A program made the translations under genes and the position numbers. The notes below the pieces were generated by a model. The model made no database searches and was not told the origin of the DNA. It worked only from the letters and a program-made list of their open reading frames with translations. From NCBI RefSeq assembly GCF_001905125.1, contig NZ_LWLE01000021.1, positions 1-61,133 on the forward strand: DNA of 61,133 nt. Direction: 5' to 3'. The first letter of the stretch is position 1, and the number at the start of each line of letters is the position of its first letter. Below, piece by piece: positions 21,215-29,884 of this stretch. Origin of the DNA: Streptomyces sp. TSRI0281. GTDB taxonomy: Bacteria > Actinomycetota > Actinomycetes > Streptomycetales > Streptomycetaceae.

Positions 21215-22450
21215 ATGACCACCCCTCATGCCTTTCCCCTGGAGCCCACCCCGATCCATGTGTCCGACAGGGTCCTCGATGACCTGCGGGCCCGTCTCGC
21301 CCTGACCCGTCCGCCGCTGGACGAAGGGAACGGGGACTGGTCCTACGGCGTCCCGGACAGCTCTCTCCGTGAGCTGGTCGCCTACTGGCGGGACGGCTAC
21401 GACTGGCGCAGGGCCGAGGCCGCCATCAACCGCTACGAGCACTACCAGGTGAGCGTCGCCGGTGTCCCGGTGCACTTCATGGGCAAGCCCGGCCGCGGCC
21501 CTCGCCCGATCCCGTTGATCCTCACCCACGGCTGGCCGTGGACGTTCTGGCACTGGTCGAAGGTGATCGACCCGCTCGCCGACCCGGCCGCGTTCGGCGG
21601 CGACCCCGCCGACGCGTTCGACGTCATCGTGCCGTCCCTGCCCGGCTTCGGATTCCCCGGCCCGCTCACCGGCTTCTCGGACGTCAACTTCTGGAAGGTC
21701 TCCGACCTCTGGCACACCCTGATGACCGAGACCCTGGGATACGAGAAGTACGCCGCGGGGGGCTGCGACATCGGCGGGATCGTCTCCAGCCAGCTCGGCC
21801 ACAAGTACGCCGACGAGCTGTACGGCATCCACATCGGCTCCGGGCTGCCGCTCGACTTCTTCAACGGTCCCCGCGCCTGGGACTTCGCCCGGGACCGGCC
21901 CCTCACCGACGACCAGCCCGCCGACGTCCGCGCCCGCATCACCGAGCTGGACCACCGCTCGGCGTCCCACCTCGCCGTGCACATGCTCGACGGTGCCACC
22001 CTGGCCCATGGGCTGAGCGACTCACCCGCCGGACTGCTCGCGTGGCTGCTGGAACGCTGGAACGCCTGGAGCGACAACGGCGGCGACCTGGAGTCCGTCT
22101 TCACCAAGGATGACCTGCTCACCCACGCCACGATCTACTGGGTGAACAACTCCATCGCCACGTCGATGCGTTACTACGCCAACGCCAACCGCTACCCCTG
22201 GACCCCCGCCCACGACCGCACCCCGGTCGTGCAGGCCCCGGTCGGCCTCACCTTCGTCACGTACGAGAACCCGCCCGGCATCCACACCACCACCGAGCGC
22301 GTCCAGGCATTCAAGACCGGCCCGCAGGCCGATTGGTTCAACCACGTCAACGTCAACGCCCACGACCACGGCGGCCACTTCATCCCCTGGGAGAACCCCG
22401 ACGCCTGGGTGAGCGACCTGCGGCGCACCTTCCACGGCCGCAGGCCCTGA
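21215..22450 (+). CDS. Epoxide hydrolase (alpha/beta fold, EHN domain)
   Basis: This 411-aa protein has an N-terminal epoxide-hydrolase domain (about 8-115), then the alpha/beta-hydrolase core. The oxyanion motif HGWPWTFWHW and the nucleophile Asp in GGCDIGG, where serine hydrolases carry Ser, mark it as an epoxide hydrolase. The conserved His lies near the C terminus (HDHGGHFIPWENP). ATG 21215 follows GTAAGGA. No signal peptide is seen. It probably opens epoxides in secondary or xenobiotic metabolism. Confidence 0.9.
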   Translation: MTTPHAFPLEPTPIHVSDRVLDDLRARLALTRPPLDEGNGDWSYGVPDSSLRELVAYWRDGYDWRRAEAAINRYEHYQVSVAGVPVHFMGKPGRGPRPIPLILTHGWPWTFWHWSKVIDPLADPAAFGGDPADAFDVIVPSLPGFGFPGPLTGFSDVNFWKVSDLWHTLMTETLGYEKYAAGGCDIGGIVSSQLGHKYADELYGIHIGSGLPLDFFNGPRAWDFARDRPLTDDQPADVRARITELDHRSASHLAVHMLDGATLAHGLSDSPAGLLAWLLERWNAWSDNGGDLESVFTKDDLLTHATIYWVNNSIATSMRYYANANRYPWTPAHDRTPVVQAPVGLTFVTYENPPGIHTTTERVQAFKTGPQADWFNHVNVNAHDHGGHFIPWENPDAWVSDLRRTFHGRRP

Positions 22451-22593
22451 ACGACCCTGTGGGCGCGTCCGGCGACGGGCCGGGCGCACGCCGCCGATCG
22501 GACGGGGAGTGTGGCCGATCGGCAGAAGCGATGGCGCGGTGGGTGCGCCTAGCGTTGTCCGGACCAGGCCAGCACGCTTTGAGGGGAATGTTG

Positions 22594-23835
22594 ATGAGGC
22601 AGCGAGGGACGGCCGGAGCAGCCGATGGCACGACGGTGACCGGAGCGACCACGGAGTTCGAACCGGACGTCGTGGACCTGTTCGTGGAGACACTGCGCCG
22701 TGCGGCCAGGCGTGAGTTGTCGGCGGTGGGGACGGACACCCTGCTGGGGGAGTTGGTGATGGGGGACACGGACGCCGGTGCGGCGATCGCCCCGGGCATG
22801 CGGAAGGCCGGTTCGCTCAGCGGGTTGATCACCGGCAGGGCCGGCCGCGGCTGGGTGAGCGAGGAAGAGGCACCCGGAGGACCGGTCGGGGCGGGCACCG
22901 GTGCGGAAGCTGATCAGGATGCCGACGGGAAAGAGGTGGATGCCGCCTGGCATGAGGCACGGTGGCGCGTCGGCCTCGGGTCGCGCGGATCGGCCGCGGA
23001 CAGCGGCGGGGTGCTGCCAGGGATGAGCGGGGCGCTGCGCGCGTGCCTGTTGCTCGCGCTCAGGTCGGCGCGCGCCGAGGGGACGATCTCCGTGCGCTGC
23101 AGGCATGTGGCCCGTGCCTTGCTGGACCTGCCGGACAGCCGGGCACGGGAGGCCCTGCTGTTGCAGCGGCTGGACGTGGCCGCCGCGTCGAGCGCGCTCG
23201 ATCGACTGGACGCGAGCGCCCCGGCGGAGACCGAGGGACCGGAATCCCGCGGCGTCATCCTGCTCCGCCAGGCCGGAACGGTGGGCAGGAGCGGCAACCG
23301 CTTGACCCGCGCGCTGACTTCATGGACCTCGGGAAGCACCGAGAACGGCTCACCGGTCCTGTTCGCGGTGTCCATCGAGGCCATGCGGCAAGCGGTACGG
23401 TGCGGACGCGCCGAGGTGGAGCCGGCGGATCTTCTGCTGGGGACGCTGGCGCTGGACCGGGCACTGCACGTCGCCGGGCGCTCGCTTCCCGGGAGCCTGG
23501 AGGACGCGAACTCCGCTCCTGCCCTGCTGCGCCGACACGGCGTACGGCAGGTCTCCCTGGTCTCGTCGGCCTCGGCGAGCTTGTCCGCCGTTGTCCCCGC
23601 CGACGGTGTGCGGCGGTCCGCCGCCGCCGAGCGGGCCGTGGCGATGGCGCGGCTGTCCGCCGCCGAGCACGGGTCGCCCACGGTCGGTACGGTCCACCTG
23701 CTGTCCGCGCTGCTCGACGAGCCGGCGGCGGACGCGGACGGCGGGGCCGGTGGCGCGGTCGTCGCGCTGCTGGCTGCCGACCGGGTGGACGTGGCCGCGC
23801 TGCGGGCGGAACTGAGCCTCCGGCAGGGCGCATGA
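22594..23835 (+). CDS. Clp N-terminal-domain protein without ATPase
   Basis: This 413-aa protein has an N-terminal region (1-120) of unknown fold followed by Clp-N-like helical repeats. The clearest are VSIEAMRQAVRCGRAEVEPADLLLG (start near residue 260) and AVAMARLSAAEHGSPTVGTVHLLSAL. No AAA+ Walker motifs are present. The ATG at 22594 has GAGGGG 7 nt upstream and is better placed than ATG 22588. Clp N-domains bind substrates or adaptors, so this may be an adaptor or sensor. It lies 76 nt before the histidine kinase gene and may belong to that operon. Confidence 0.75.
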   Translation: MRQRGTAGAADGTTVTGATTEFEPDVVDLFVETLRRAARRELSAVGTDTLLGELVMGDTDAGAAIAPGMRKAGSLSGLITGRAGRGWVSEEEAPGGPVGAGTGAEADQDADGKEVDAAWHEARWRVGLGSRGSAADSGGVLPGMSGALRACLLLALRSARAEGTISVRCRHVARALLDLPDSRAREALLLQRLDVAAASSALDRLDASAPAETEGPESRGVILLRQAGTVGRSGNRLTRALTSWTSGSTENGSPVLFAVSIEAMRQAVRCGRAEVEPADLLLGTLALDRALHVAGRSLPGSLEDANSAPALLRRHGVRQVSLVSSASASLSAVVPADGVRRSAAAERAVAMARLSAAEHGSPTVGTVHLLSALLDEPAADADGGAGGAVVALLAADRVDVAALRAELSLRQGA

Positions 23836-23911
23836 CACCCGTGCCCGCCGGGCGGCGACCGCTGCGGCTACCGTTCCTCGCGGGAGACCCGGAGGCGGTG
23901 CGAGGGAGATC

Positions 23912-25405
23912 ATGAGTCAGGCGCCCGAATCCACGCGGCTGTCGCGCCCGTCCGTACGGCTGAGGCGCACATCGGCCGGTGCGACGCGGTGGCTGCGCCG
24001 TGAGGCGGTGGAGAGCTGGTCCGCGGTGCGTGCAGCCGAGCGCCGTACGGTCGTCACCGAGACGCTCCTCTGTGCCCTGGTCGCGGCCGCCGGTCTGATG
24101 CCGCTGCTGCTGGCGCCCCCGGACCGGCCGGTGTCGGCCGTCGCGGAGGCGTTGTGGGCGGCGATACTCGTCCCCGCCCGGCGCGGCCGGCCGGTCGCCG
24201 CGGTCCTGGGTTCCTCCGTGCTGGTCGCGGGCGACAACGTGTGGACCCTGGCGGTGGCACCACTGATCGTGCTGTCCGCCACCCGTCGTATCGCACCGCC
24301 CCGGCGTGTGTGGCAGCTCGTCGGGGTGGCCTGCGCCGCGGTCGGTGCCCTGAGCCTCGCGCGTGCCCTGGTCCGGCCCGGGACCCTGCTGCCGGAACTG
24401 TCCGAGAACGCCGTCTCGGCGGTGCTTCTTCTTCTGCTTCCGGCCCTGGCCGGCACCCTGCTGGGGCGGCGGCGGCCCCTGGTCAGCCTGCTGCGGGAAC
24501 GCAACGCCTATCTGGAGCAGGCCCGTGTGCTGACCGCCTCGGCGGCCCGGATGGAGGAACGGACCCGGATCGCGGGAGAGATGCACGATCTCCTGGGACA
24601 CCGGCTGAGCCTGATCTCGGTGCACGCCGGGGCGCTCGAACTCGGCGCCGCGCGGCAGGCCCCCGCCCTCGTCGGACAGGCCGAGTTGCTCCGTACGACT
24701 GCCGGTTCGGCCATGGAGGAACTCCGCGAGATCCTCGGTGTCCTGCGGTACGAGGACATGACCGGTCCGACGGACGGGACCCGGGAGGAGAGGGGAACGC
24801 GTGAGGACATCACCGCGCTCGTGACGGAATCCCGGCATACGGGCAGCACCGTCGAGTTGGACTGGTCCGTGCCCGACACGTCCGAGGTGGGCCCCCGTAC
24901 GCGTCAGGCGATCCACCGGGTGGTCCGCGAAGGGCTGACGAACGTGCTGAAACACGCGTCCGGCGCGCCCACCAGGGTGGTGGTGCGAGGCGCGGACAGA
25001 GGTGTCGACGTGTCCGTCACCAACGAGGCGCCCCGCGCGTCCGGCCATTCCCACGGCGGAAGTCACAGCGGGCTGGCCGGCTGCCAGGAACGGATCTCGT
25101 TGCTCGGCGGCACGTTCCGGGCAGGCGCCTTGACCAACGGTGGATTCCGCGTGGCGGCCTGGCTGCCCACGCACGGCAACGAGCCCGTGGGAGTCGCCGC
25201 GCTCCAGGGGGCCATCGCCGATCCCTTTCCGGACCCGGCCCGCCGTCGATCCGACGGCAACGAACAGAGAGGGGCACGAGCCCCTCTGCGGGACGAGGTC
25301 CTGACCTGGCCGCGCGTCCTGGGATCGGGCTGCCTGGCACTGCTCGTGACCCTGCCCACGGTCGCCTTCCTCATCATCCTGCTGGTTCACGCGGCCCTAG
25401 GATGA
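23912..25405 (+). CDS. Sensor histidine kinase (NarL-partner type)
   Basis: This 497-aa kinase has four to five N-terminal membrane segments (about 50-190), then a HisKA_3 dimerisation domain with the phosphorylatable His225 in EMHDLLGHRLSL. The HATPase domain follows (about 325-415). An extra hydrophobic segment near the C terminus (about 465-495) follows the ATPase domain, which is unusual. The response regulator gene starts 4 nt after the stop, and the Clp-N gene lies just upstream. The stimulus is unknown. Confidence 0.92.
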   Translation: MSQAPESTRLSRPSVRLRRTSAGATRWLRREAVESWSAVRAAERRTVVTETLLCALVAAAGLMPLLLAPPDRPVSAVAEALWAAILVPARRGRPVAAVLGSSVLVAGDNVWTLAVAPLIVLSATRRIAPPRRVWQLVGVACAAVGALSLARALVRPGTLLPELSENAVSAVLLLLLPALAGTLLGRRRPLVSLLRERNAYLEQARVLTASAARMEERTRIAGEMHDLLGHRLSLISVHAGALELGAARQAPALVGQAELLRTTAGSAMEELREILGVLRYEDMTGPTDGTREERGTREDITALVTESRHTGSTVELDWSVPDTSEVGPRTRQAIHRVVREGLTNVLKHASGAPTRVVVRGADRGVDVSVTNEAPRASGHSHGGSHSGLAGCQERISLLGGTFRAGALTNGGFRVAAWLPTHGNEPVGVAALQGAIADPFPDPARRRSDGNEQRGARAPLRDEVLTWPRVLGSGCLALLVTLPTVAFLIILLVHAALG

Positions 25406-25409
25406 CCTG

Positions 25410-26063
25410 ATGATCCGGGTTCTGGTCGCCGACGACGAGGCGCTGATGCGCGCGGGAATCCGGATGATTCTGGAGAACGCCGAGGACATCGCGGTGGTCG
25501 CCGAGGCGGGCGACGGCCGTGAGGCCGCCGCGGCATGCCGCGCCCAGGACATCGACGTCGCCCTGCTCGACATCAGCATGCCGGTCAGGGACGGAATCGC
25601 GGCGGCCGAGGACATCACCCGCCTCTCGCCCCGCACCTGTGTCGTGATGCTGACGGCGTTCAGTGAGGAAGCGAGCGTGACGCGCGCCCTGCGGGCCGGT
25701 GCGAGCGGATTCCTCCTCAAGGACACCGGGCCCGCCGAACTGATCCGCGCCGTGCAACTCGCCGCCGGAGGCGAACCGGTACTGGCCCCCCGGATCACCC
25801 GGCGGCTGCTGGAACGGCACGTGAAGTCCGGCAGGGACACCGAGGCCGCGCTGCGCCGGACCGAAGAACTGACCCCGGCCGAACGGGATGTCCTACGGCT
25901 GCTGGGCACGGGCCTGTCCAACGCGGAGATCGCCGACCGGCTCTATCTGAGTGCCGGCACGGTCAAGGCCCACATCAGCCGGATCCTCACCCGCACCGGC
26001 TGCGCCAACCGCGTACAGGCGGCCGTCCTCGCCCATGACGCCGGGCTGCTCACCGATCGTTGA
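25410..26063 (+). CDS. NarL/FixJ-type response regulator
   Basis: This 217-aa protein has a receiver domain with acidic pocket DDE (8-10), phosphoacceptor Asp54 and the conserved Thr and Lys (MLTAFS, LLKDTG). A LuxR-type helix-turn-helix follows (LTPAERDVLRLLGTGLSN, about 150-215). It is cotranscribed with the upstream kinase gene. Its targets may include the upstream operon or the repeat-bearing region that follows (inference). Confidence 0.95.
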   Translation: MIRVLVADDEALMRAGIRMILENAEDIAVVAEAGDGREAAAACRAQDIDVALLDISMPVRDGIAAAEDITRLSPRTCVVMLTAFSEEASVTRALRAGASGFLLKDTGPAELIRAVQLAAGGEPVLAPRITRRLLERHVKSGRDTEAALRRTEELTPAERDVLRLLGTGLSNAEIADRLYLSAGTVKAHISRILTRTGCANRVQAAVLAHDAGLLTDR

Positions 26064-26228
26064 GCCGGCTCTCCGCAGTCCCGCACCGGCGGACGCGAGC
26101 GGCACAAGCCGTACCGGGGCGGCACGCGGCGCCTCCGCCTCCGCACCCGCACCCGCACTGGCAGAACCAGGTTCGCCGACCGAACGTCTCGATCGGACGG
26201 TAGGGGGCAACCCGAGCCGGACCGGACA

Positions 26229-26286
26229 GCGAGATCGCCTCCCGGCAGTGACAGGAAGCGAGATCGTCTCCCGGCAGTGACAGGAG
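26229..26286. repeat. Two tandem 29-bp repeats
   Basis: Copy 1 (26229-26257) and copy 2 (26258-26286) match at 27 of 29 positions; each contains CTCCCGGCAGTGACAGGA. They lie in the 383-nt gap between the response regulator and the PadR gene. They could be paired regulator sites or a slippage duplication. The rest of 26064-26395 shows nothing recognisable. Confidence 0.8.
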
Positions 26287-26395
26287 GCGCCGTTCCGCTG
26301 GGCCGGTGACCTTCCGCGTCCTGCGACTCAGGCGTCGGAATTCCACGCGACGACACACGAACGCTGGGCACAGGGGTTTGCCAGGCGATAGTTTC

Positions 26396-26432
26396 CGATA
26401 TATCGTTGACGCATCGCGACAGATCAACGATA
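26396..26432 (+). promoter_or_regulatory. Operator for the PadR regulator
   Basis: A perfect palindrome, CGATATATCG (26396-26405), overlaps a longer inverted repeat: TATCGTTGA (26401-26409) and TCAACGATA (26424-26432). The half-sites are 23 bp apart, about two helical turns. PadR proteins typically autoregulate through ATAT-containing palindromes, so this is probably the autoregulatory operator. It ends just before the ribosome site AGAAGGAG. Confidence 0.75.
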
Positions 26433-26446
26433 GAAGGAGCGTAGCG

Positions 26447-27073
26447 ATGCGTTCACATGGACACGAGCATGAGCACGGACATGGACACGGGCACTGTGGG
26501 CCCGGTCACCCGGGTCGGGGCGACTTCGAGGGGCGGCGGGCGGCCTTCGGGCAGTTCGGGCCGCCGTTCGGTGGCGGTCCCTTCGGCGGTGGCCCCTTCG
26601 GTGGCGGGCGCGGGCGGGGTGGCGGCCGGGGAAGGGCGCGGCGTGGTGACGTACGCGCGTCGATCCTGGCCCTGCTGAAGGACCGGCCGATGCACGGGTA
26701 CGAGATGATTCAGGAGATCGGCGAGCGCAGTGGCGGGGCCTGGCGGCCCAGTCCTGGCTCCGTCTACCCGACCCTCCAGCTGCTGGAGGACGAGGGCCTG
26801 ATCGTCAGTGCCAGCGAGGGCGGCAAGAAGCTGTTCACGCTCACCGACTCCGGGCGCGGTGAGGCCGAATCCGGCCCCGACGCGCCGTGGGAGGAGGCCG
26901 GGCGCGGCGTCGACTGGGAGAGCGTGAACGAGATCCGTCAGGCCGGCTTCGGTCTGATGGAGGCGTTCGGGCAGGTCTGGAAGACCGGCTCGGCCGATCA
27001 GCGGGAGAAGGCGCTGTCGGTCATCAATGACGCCCGTAAGAAGCTCTACCTGATCCTTGCCGGCGAGCACTGA
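26447..27073 (+). CDS. PadR-family regulator with His-rich N terminus
   Basis: This 208-aa protein opens with a histidine-rich stretch (about residues 3-16, alternating His with Gly or Glu) and a Gly/Phe/Arg-rich linker to about residue 65. A PadR winged helix follows (about 70-145; LKDRPMHGYEMIQEI and SPGSVYPTLQLLEDEGL), then a C-terminal dimerisation helix. The His tail suggests metal sensing or storage (inference). ATG 26447 has AAGGAG 7 nt upstream. A strong operator-like repeat lies directly before it. Confidence 0.9.
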   Translation: MRSHGHEHEHGHGHGHCGPGHPGRGDFEGRRAAFGQFGPPFGGGPFGGGPFGGGRGRGGGRGRARRGDVRASILALLKDRPMHGYEMIQEIGERSGGAWRPSPGSVYPTLQLLEDEGLIVSASEGGKKLFTLTDSGRGEAESGPDAPWEEAGRGVDWESVNEIRQAGFGLMEAFGQVWKTGSADQREKALSVINDARKKLYLILAGEH

Positions 27074-27098
27074 TGGTCCGGTGCGTCACAGTCGGCAC

Positions 27099-27131
27099 GA
27101 AGGGCCCCGCGGTCGATCCGCGGGGCCCTTC
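27099..27131. terminator. Bidirectional terminator
   Basis: A 14-bp perfect inverted repeat (GAAGGGCCCCGCGG at 27099 and its complement ending at 27131) with a 5-nt loop lies between the PadR gene and the convergent SRPBCC gene. Confidence 0.85.
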
Positions 27132-27163
27132 GGTGCGTCCGTGCCCCGTCGGTGTGCAGAAGG

Positions 27164-27595
27164 TCATGCGGCGGCGAGGCCGCCGAGCTTGCGCAGCGAC
27201 TCATGCAGCGCCGCCGTCGCCGAGTCCTTGAGCTTGCCCGCCATCAGGGAGACCGCGGCCCCGGTGAACTCCCCGTCGATACGCATCGTGGTGGCGTCCC
27301 CGTCCGGGGTCAGCGAGTACCGCATGCACAGGGCGACCCCCATCGGCCCCTTGCCCCGGGTGGTGAGCAGCCGGCCGGTCTCCAGCTCGTCGACCGTCCA
27401 GGTCACCTCGGCGGGGAAGCCCATGAGTTTCATGTTCTCCTCATAGGTGGCGGCGAGTTCCAGTACGGCGGGGCCGCCCTTGGGGAAGCTGGTGTGGGTG
27501 GCGTTCCACTCGCCGTACGTGGTGAAGTCCGTGAGTTGAGCCCAGACCTTGTCGGCGGGTGCCTCGATGCGCGCCTCGGCGCTGACCTCGGCCAT
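27164..27595 (-). CDS. SRPBCC (START-like) family protein
   Basis: This 143-aa protein has the polyketide-cyclase/START pattern: VSAEARIEAPADKVWAQLTD, then a W-N pair and a C-terminal helix (about 118-140). It should bind a hydrophobic ligand in a helix-grip cavity; the ligand is unknown. ATG 27595 has AGGGGTGG just upstream. It is convergent with the PadR gene. Confidence 0.85.
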   Translation of the reverse strand: MAEVSAEARIEAPADKVWAQLTDFTTYGEWNATHTSFPKGGPAVLELAATYEENMKLMGFPAEVTWTVDELETGRLLTTRGKGPMGVALCMRYSLTPDGDATTMRIDGEFTGAAVSLMAGKLKDSATAALHESLRKLGGLAAA

Positions 27596-27674
27596 GCGAC
27601 CACCCCTTGCTCGTCGGGTTACGGTGTCGCGGAACGTAGCGTCGGCGGCGAGAACAAGCAATGCTGATGGACCG

Positions 27675-27869
27675 TCAGATCTGCTGGGTCTGCCGGTTCC
27701 GCCAGATCACCGCCGAATCGAACCAGTCCGATGCGCGCGGATGCGGACCCTCGTCGTGGCAGTGGAACGCCGCCCAGAAGAGATCGGCGGGCAGGGCGTC
27801 GTCCGGTGCGTACACCCGGTAGACGTACTGCAGTCCGTCCTGCGCCAGCAGGGCGACCATCCAGAACAC
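27675..27869 (-). CDS. Small conserved hypothetical protein
   Basis: This 64-aa protein begins FWMVALLAQDG after its GTG and is rich in aromatic and acidic residues. GTG 27869 has GGAAGGAG about 10 nt upstream. I do not recognise the family. The longer frame reaching 28154 has non-protein-like composition upstream of this start. It lies downstream of and in line with the SRPBCC gene's promoter region. Confidence 0.6.
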   Translation of the reverse strand: MFWMVALLAQDGLQYVYRVYAPDDALPADLFWAAFHCHDEGPHPRASDWFDSAVIWRNRQTQQI

Positions 27870-28078
27870 CGCCGCCGCGCTCCTTCCGGGTGCTGTGAGT
27901 TCGCTGTTGCGTGAGGGACGTGTACCACGGGGCTCGCGGTTGCCCGGGGGTGTGGGGCAAGGCGGCGTGCGCCACTTTTCGGCTGGGTTGTGTGCCTGGC
28001 GAGATCTCATCCGGAAGGATGAGGGGGTGATCTGATGTGCCCAACTTGGGTGGGATGTGTAAATGGGCCCCTCCGGGG

Positions 28079-28657
28079 ATGTTCCGGCACCGGGGGACTG
28101 ATGGGGTAAGAGGTGTGCAAAACCGGACGCCGCGGATACCCGAACAGCCCGCACCGAACCCTGTCGACCTCGATGCCGGACTCACTGTTGAGCTGGCCTC
28201 GGTGGTGACCGGCGCGCGCAGGCGGGCCCTGCGCGACGGTGACCGTCAGATCGACACGGCCCATCTCCTGCACTCCCTCATCGAATCGGACCCAGCGGTC
28301 CGGGAAGCCTTCGACGGCGGGCCGCAGCTGGCCAGGGTGCTCGGCTACCTCGTGCAGCGCAGTATCGGCTACGGGCTTCGCTGGCAGGGTTCCGTCGAGG
28401 ACTCGGGCGCGGTCCCGGTGGTCCGGGAGGCGGCGGTGGACGGCTGGTCGCCCTCGGCCGTGTCCGCGATGGAAGCGGCCGGCCACAGCGCCGGACTCCG
28501 CGGCGAGTCGCGGGCCGGCGGCCTCGACCTGCTCTCCGCGCTGGCGGTCGACACGGAGTGCCGGGCCGTGGAGGTACTGGCACGGGCGGGTGTGGACGCG
28601 GCGTGGCTGGCGGCCCGCGCGGCGGAACGGACGGCCGAGGCGTCTCGACAGGTGTGA
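28079..28657 (+). CDS. Short Clp N-terminal-domain protein
   Basis: This protein of about 192 aa has two Clp-N-type repeats: about 35-85 (QIDTAHLLHSLIES) and 115-165 (AVSAMEAAGHSAGL and GGLDLLSALAV). There is no ATPase module. It resembles the 22594-23835 product in having solitary Clp-N repeats. The start is uncertain: ATG 28079, GTG 28037 and GTG 28115 are all in frame and none has a strong ribosome site. The role may be substrate or adaptor binding (inference). Confidence 0.75.
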   Translation: MFRHRGTDGVRGVQNRTPRIPEQPAPNPVDLDAGLTVELASVVTGARRRALRDGDRQIDTAHLLHSLIESDPAVREAFDGGPQLARVLGYLVQRSIGYGLRWQGSVEDSGAVPVVREAAVDGWSPSAVSAMEAAGHSAGLRGESRAGGLDLLSALAVDTECRAVEVLARAGVDAAWLAARAAERTAEASRQV

Positions 28658-28697
28658 CAGGGGTGACGGTGCTGATCGCAACTGTCATGATGTGCCG

Positions 28698-29726
28698 ATG
28701 CACGCGTCTCAGGGGAGAAGCGCCGGCCTGGGACTAGCCCTTGCCTCGGCCCTCGCATTCGGTGGTTCAGGGGTGGCGGCCAAGCCGCTGATCGAGGCCG
28801 GGCTCGACCCGCTGCATGTGGTGTGGCTACGGGTGGCCGGCGCCGCACTCGTCATGCTGCCGGTCGCCTGGCGCCACCGGAACCTCGTGCGTGAACGGCC
28901 CGCTCTGCTGGCCGGGTTCGGCCTGTTCGCCGTCGCCGGTGTCCAGGCCTTCTACTTCGCCGCGATCTCCCGTATCCCCGTCGGTGTGGCGCTGCTGGTC
29001 GAGTACCTGGCCCCGGCGCTGGTTCTCGGCTGGGTCCGCTTCGTCCAGCGCAGACCCGTCACCCGGGCCGCCGCGCTCGGCGTGATCCTCGCGGTCGGCG
29101 GTCTGGCCTGTGTCGTCGAGGTGTGGTCCGGACTGAGTTTCGACGCCGTCGGACTGCTGCTCGCCCTCGCCGCCGCCTGCTGCCAGGTCGGCTACTTCGT
29201 CCTGTCGGACCAGGGCAGCCAGGACACCGCGAGCAGTGGCGGGAAGAGCGTCCCGCCGCCGCATCCGGTCGGGGTCATCGCCTACGGACTGCTGATCGGT
29301 GCCGCTGTGCTGACCGTGGTCGCCCGGCCCTGGGGCATGGACTGGGCGATCCTCGGCGGGACCGCGGACATGAACGGGAACGCGGTCCCCGCGTGGCTGC
29401 TGCTCGGCTGGATCGTGCTGCTCGCCACCGTGCTCGCCTATGTCACCGGAGTGATCTCGGTGCGGCTGCTCTCCCCACAGGTGGCGGGCGTCGTCGCCTG
29501 TCTGGAGGCGGTCATCGCGACCGTGCTCGCCTGGGTGCTGCTCGGCGAGCACCTCTCCGCACCGCAGCTCGTCGGTGGCTCGGTCGTCCTGATCGGCGCG
29601 TTCATCGCACAGTCCTCGGCGCCGAAACCGCCCTCCGGGCCGGTCGCGTCGGCCCTCGCCCCGCCCGAGGGGGCCGTCGGGGGCACCGCCGAGGGGAAGT
29701 TGTCCGTGGGACGCACCTCGCCGTAG
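28698..29726 (+). CDS. EamA/DMT-family transporter
   Basis: This 342-aa protein has about ten transmembrane helices arranged as two EamA repeats (about 8-135 and 155-305), followed by a soluble Pro/Gly-rich tail. It probably exports amino acids or other small metabolites. ATG 28698 lacks a ribosome site and may be leaderless. It is the first of three EamA transporters within 6 kb. Confidence 0.88.
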   Translation: MHASQGRSAGLGLALASALAFGGSGVAAKPLIEAGLDPLHVVWLRVAGAALVMLPVAWRHRNLVRERPALLAGFGLFAVAGVQAFYFAAISRIPVGVALLVEYLAPALVLGWVRFVQRRPVTRAAALGVILAVGGLACVVEVWSGLSFDAVGLLLALAAACCQVGYFVLSDQGSQDTASSGGKSVPPPHPVGVIAYGLLIGAAVLTVVARPWGMDWAILGGTADMNGNAVPAWLLLGWIVLLATVLAYVTGVISVRLLSPQVAGVVACLEAVIATVLAWVLLGEHLSAPQLVGGSVVLIGAFIAQSSAPKPPSGPVASALAPPEGAVGGTAEGKLSVGRTSP

Positions 29727-29736
29727 TGTGCCGAGC

Positions 29737-29772
29737 ATGCATCTGACCGTACTTCCGCCGCCTGCCGCCTAG
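29737..29772 (+). CDS. Possible leader peptide ahead of an EamA gene
   Basis: An 11-codon frame encodes MHLTVLPPPAA and stops with TAG, 113 nt before the next EamA gene. Three consecutive prolines are a known ribosome-stalling context. A small hairpin, GCTCGGG (29802-29808) with CCCGAGC (29814-29820), follows it. A leader-attenuation role is inference only, because there is no clear ribosome site for the peptide. Confidence 0.3.
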   Translation: MHLTVLPPPAA

Positions 29773-29884
29773 CGCGGGCGGCCACTCCTGACGAAGACCG
29801 GGCTCGGGCAGTCCCCGAGCGGTTCGTCGCTGCCCGCGTGCGGAGCCGAGCGACCACCACCCCGTCCTCCTCTGGAGAAGTCAC

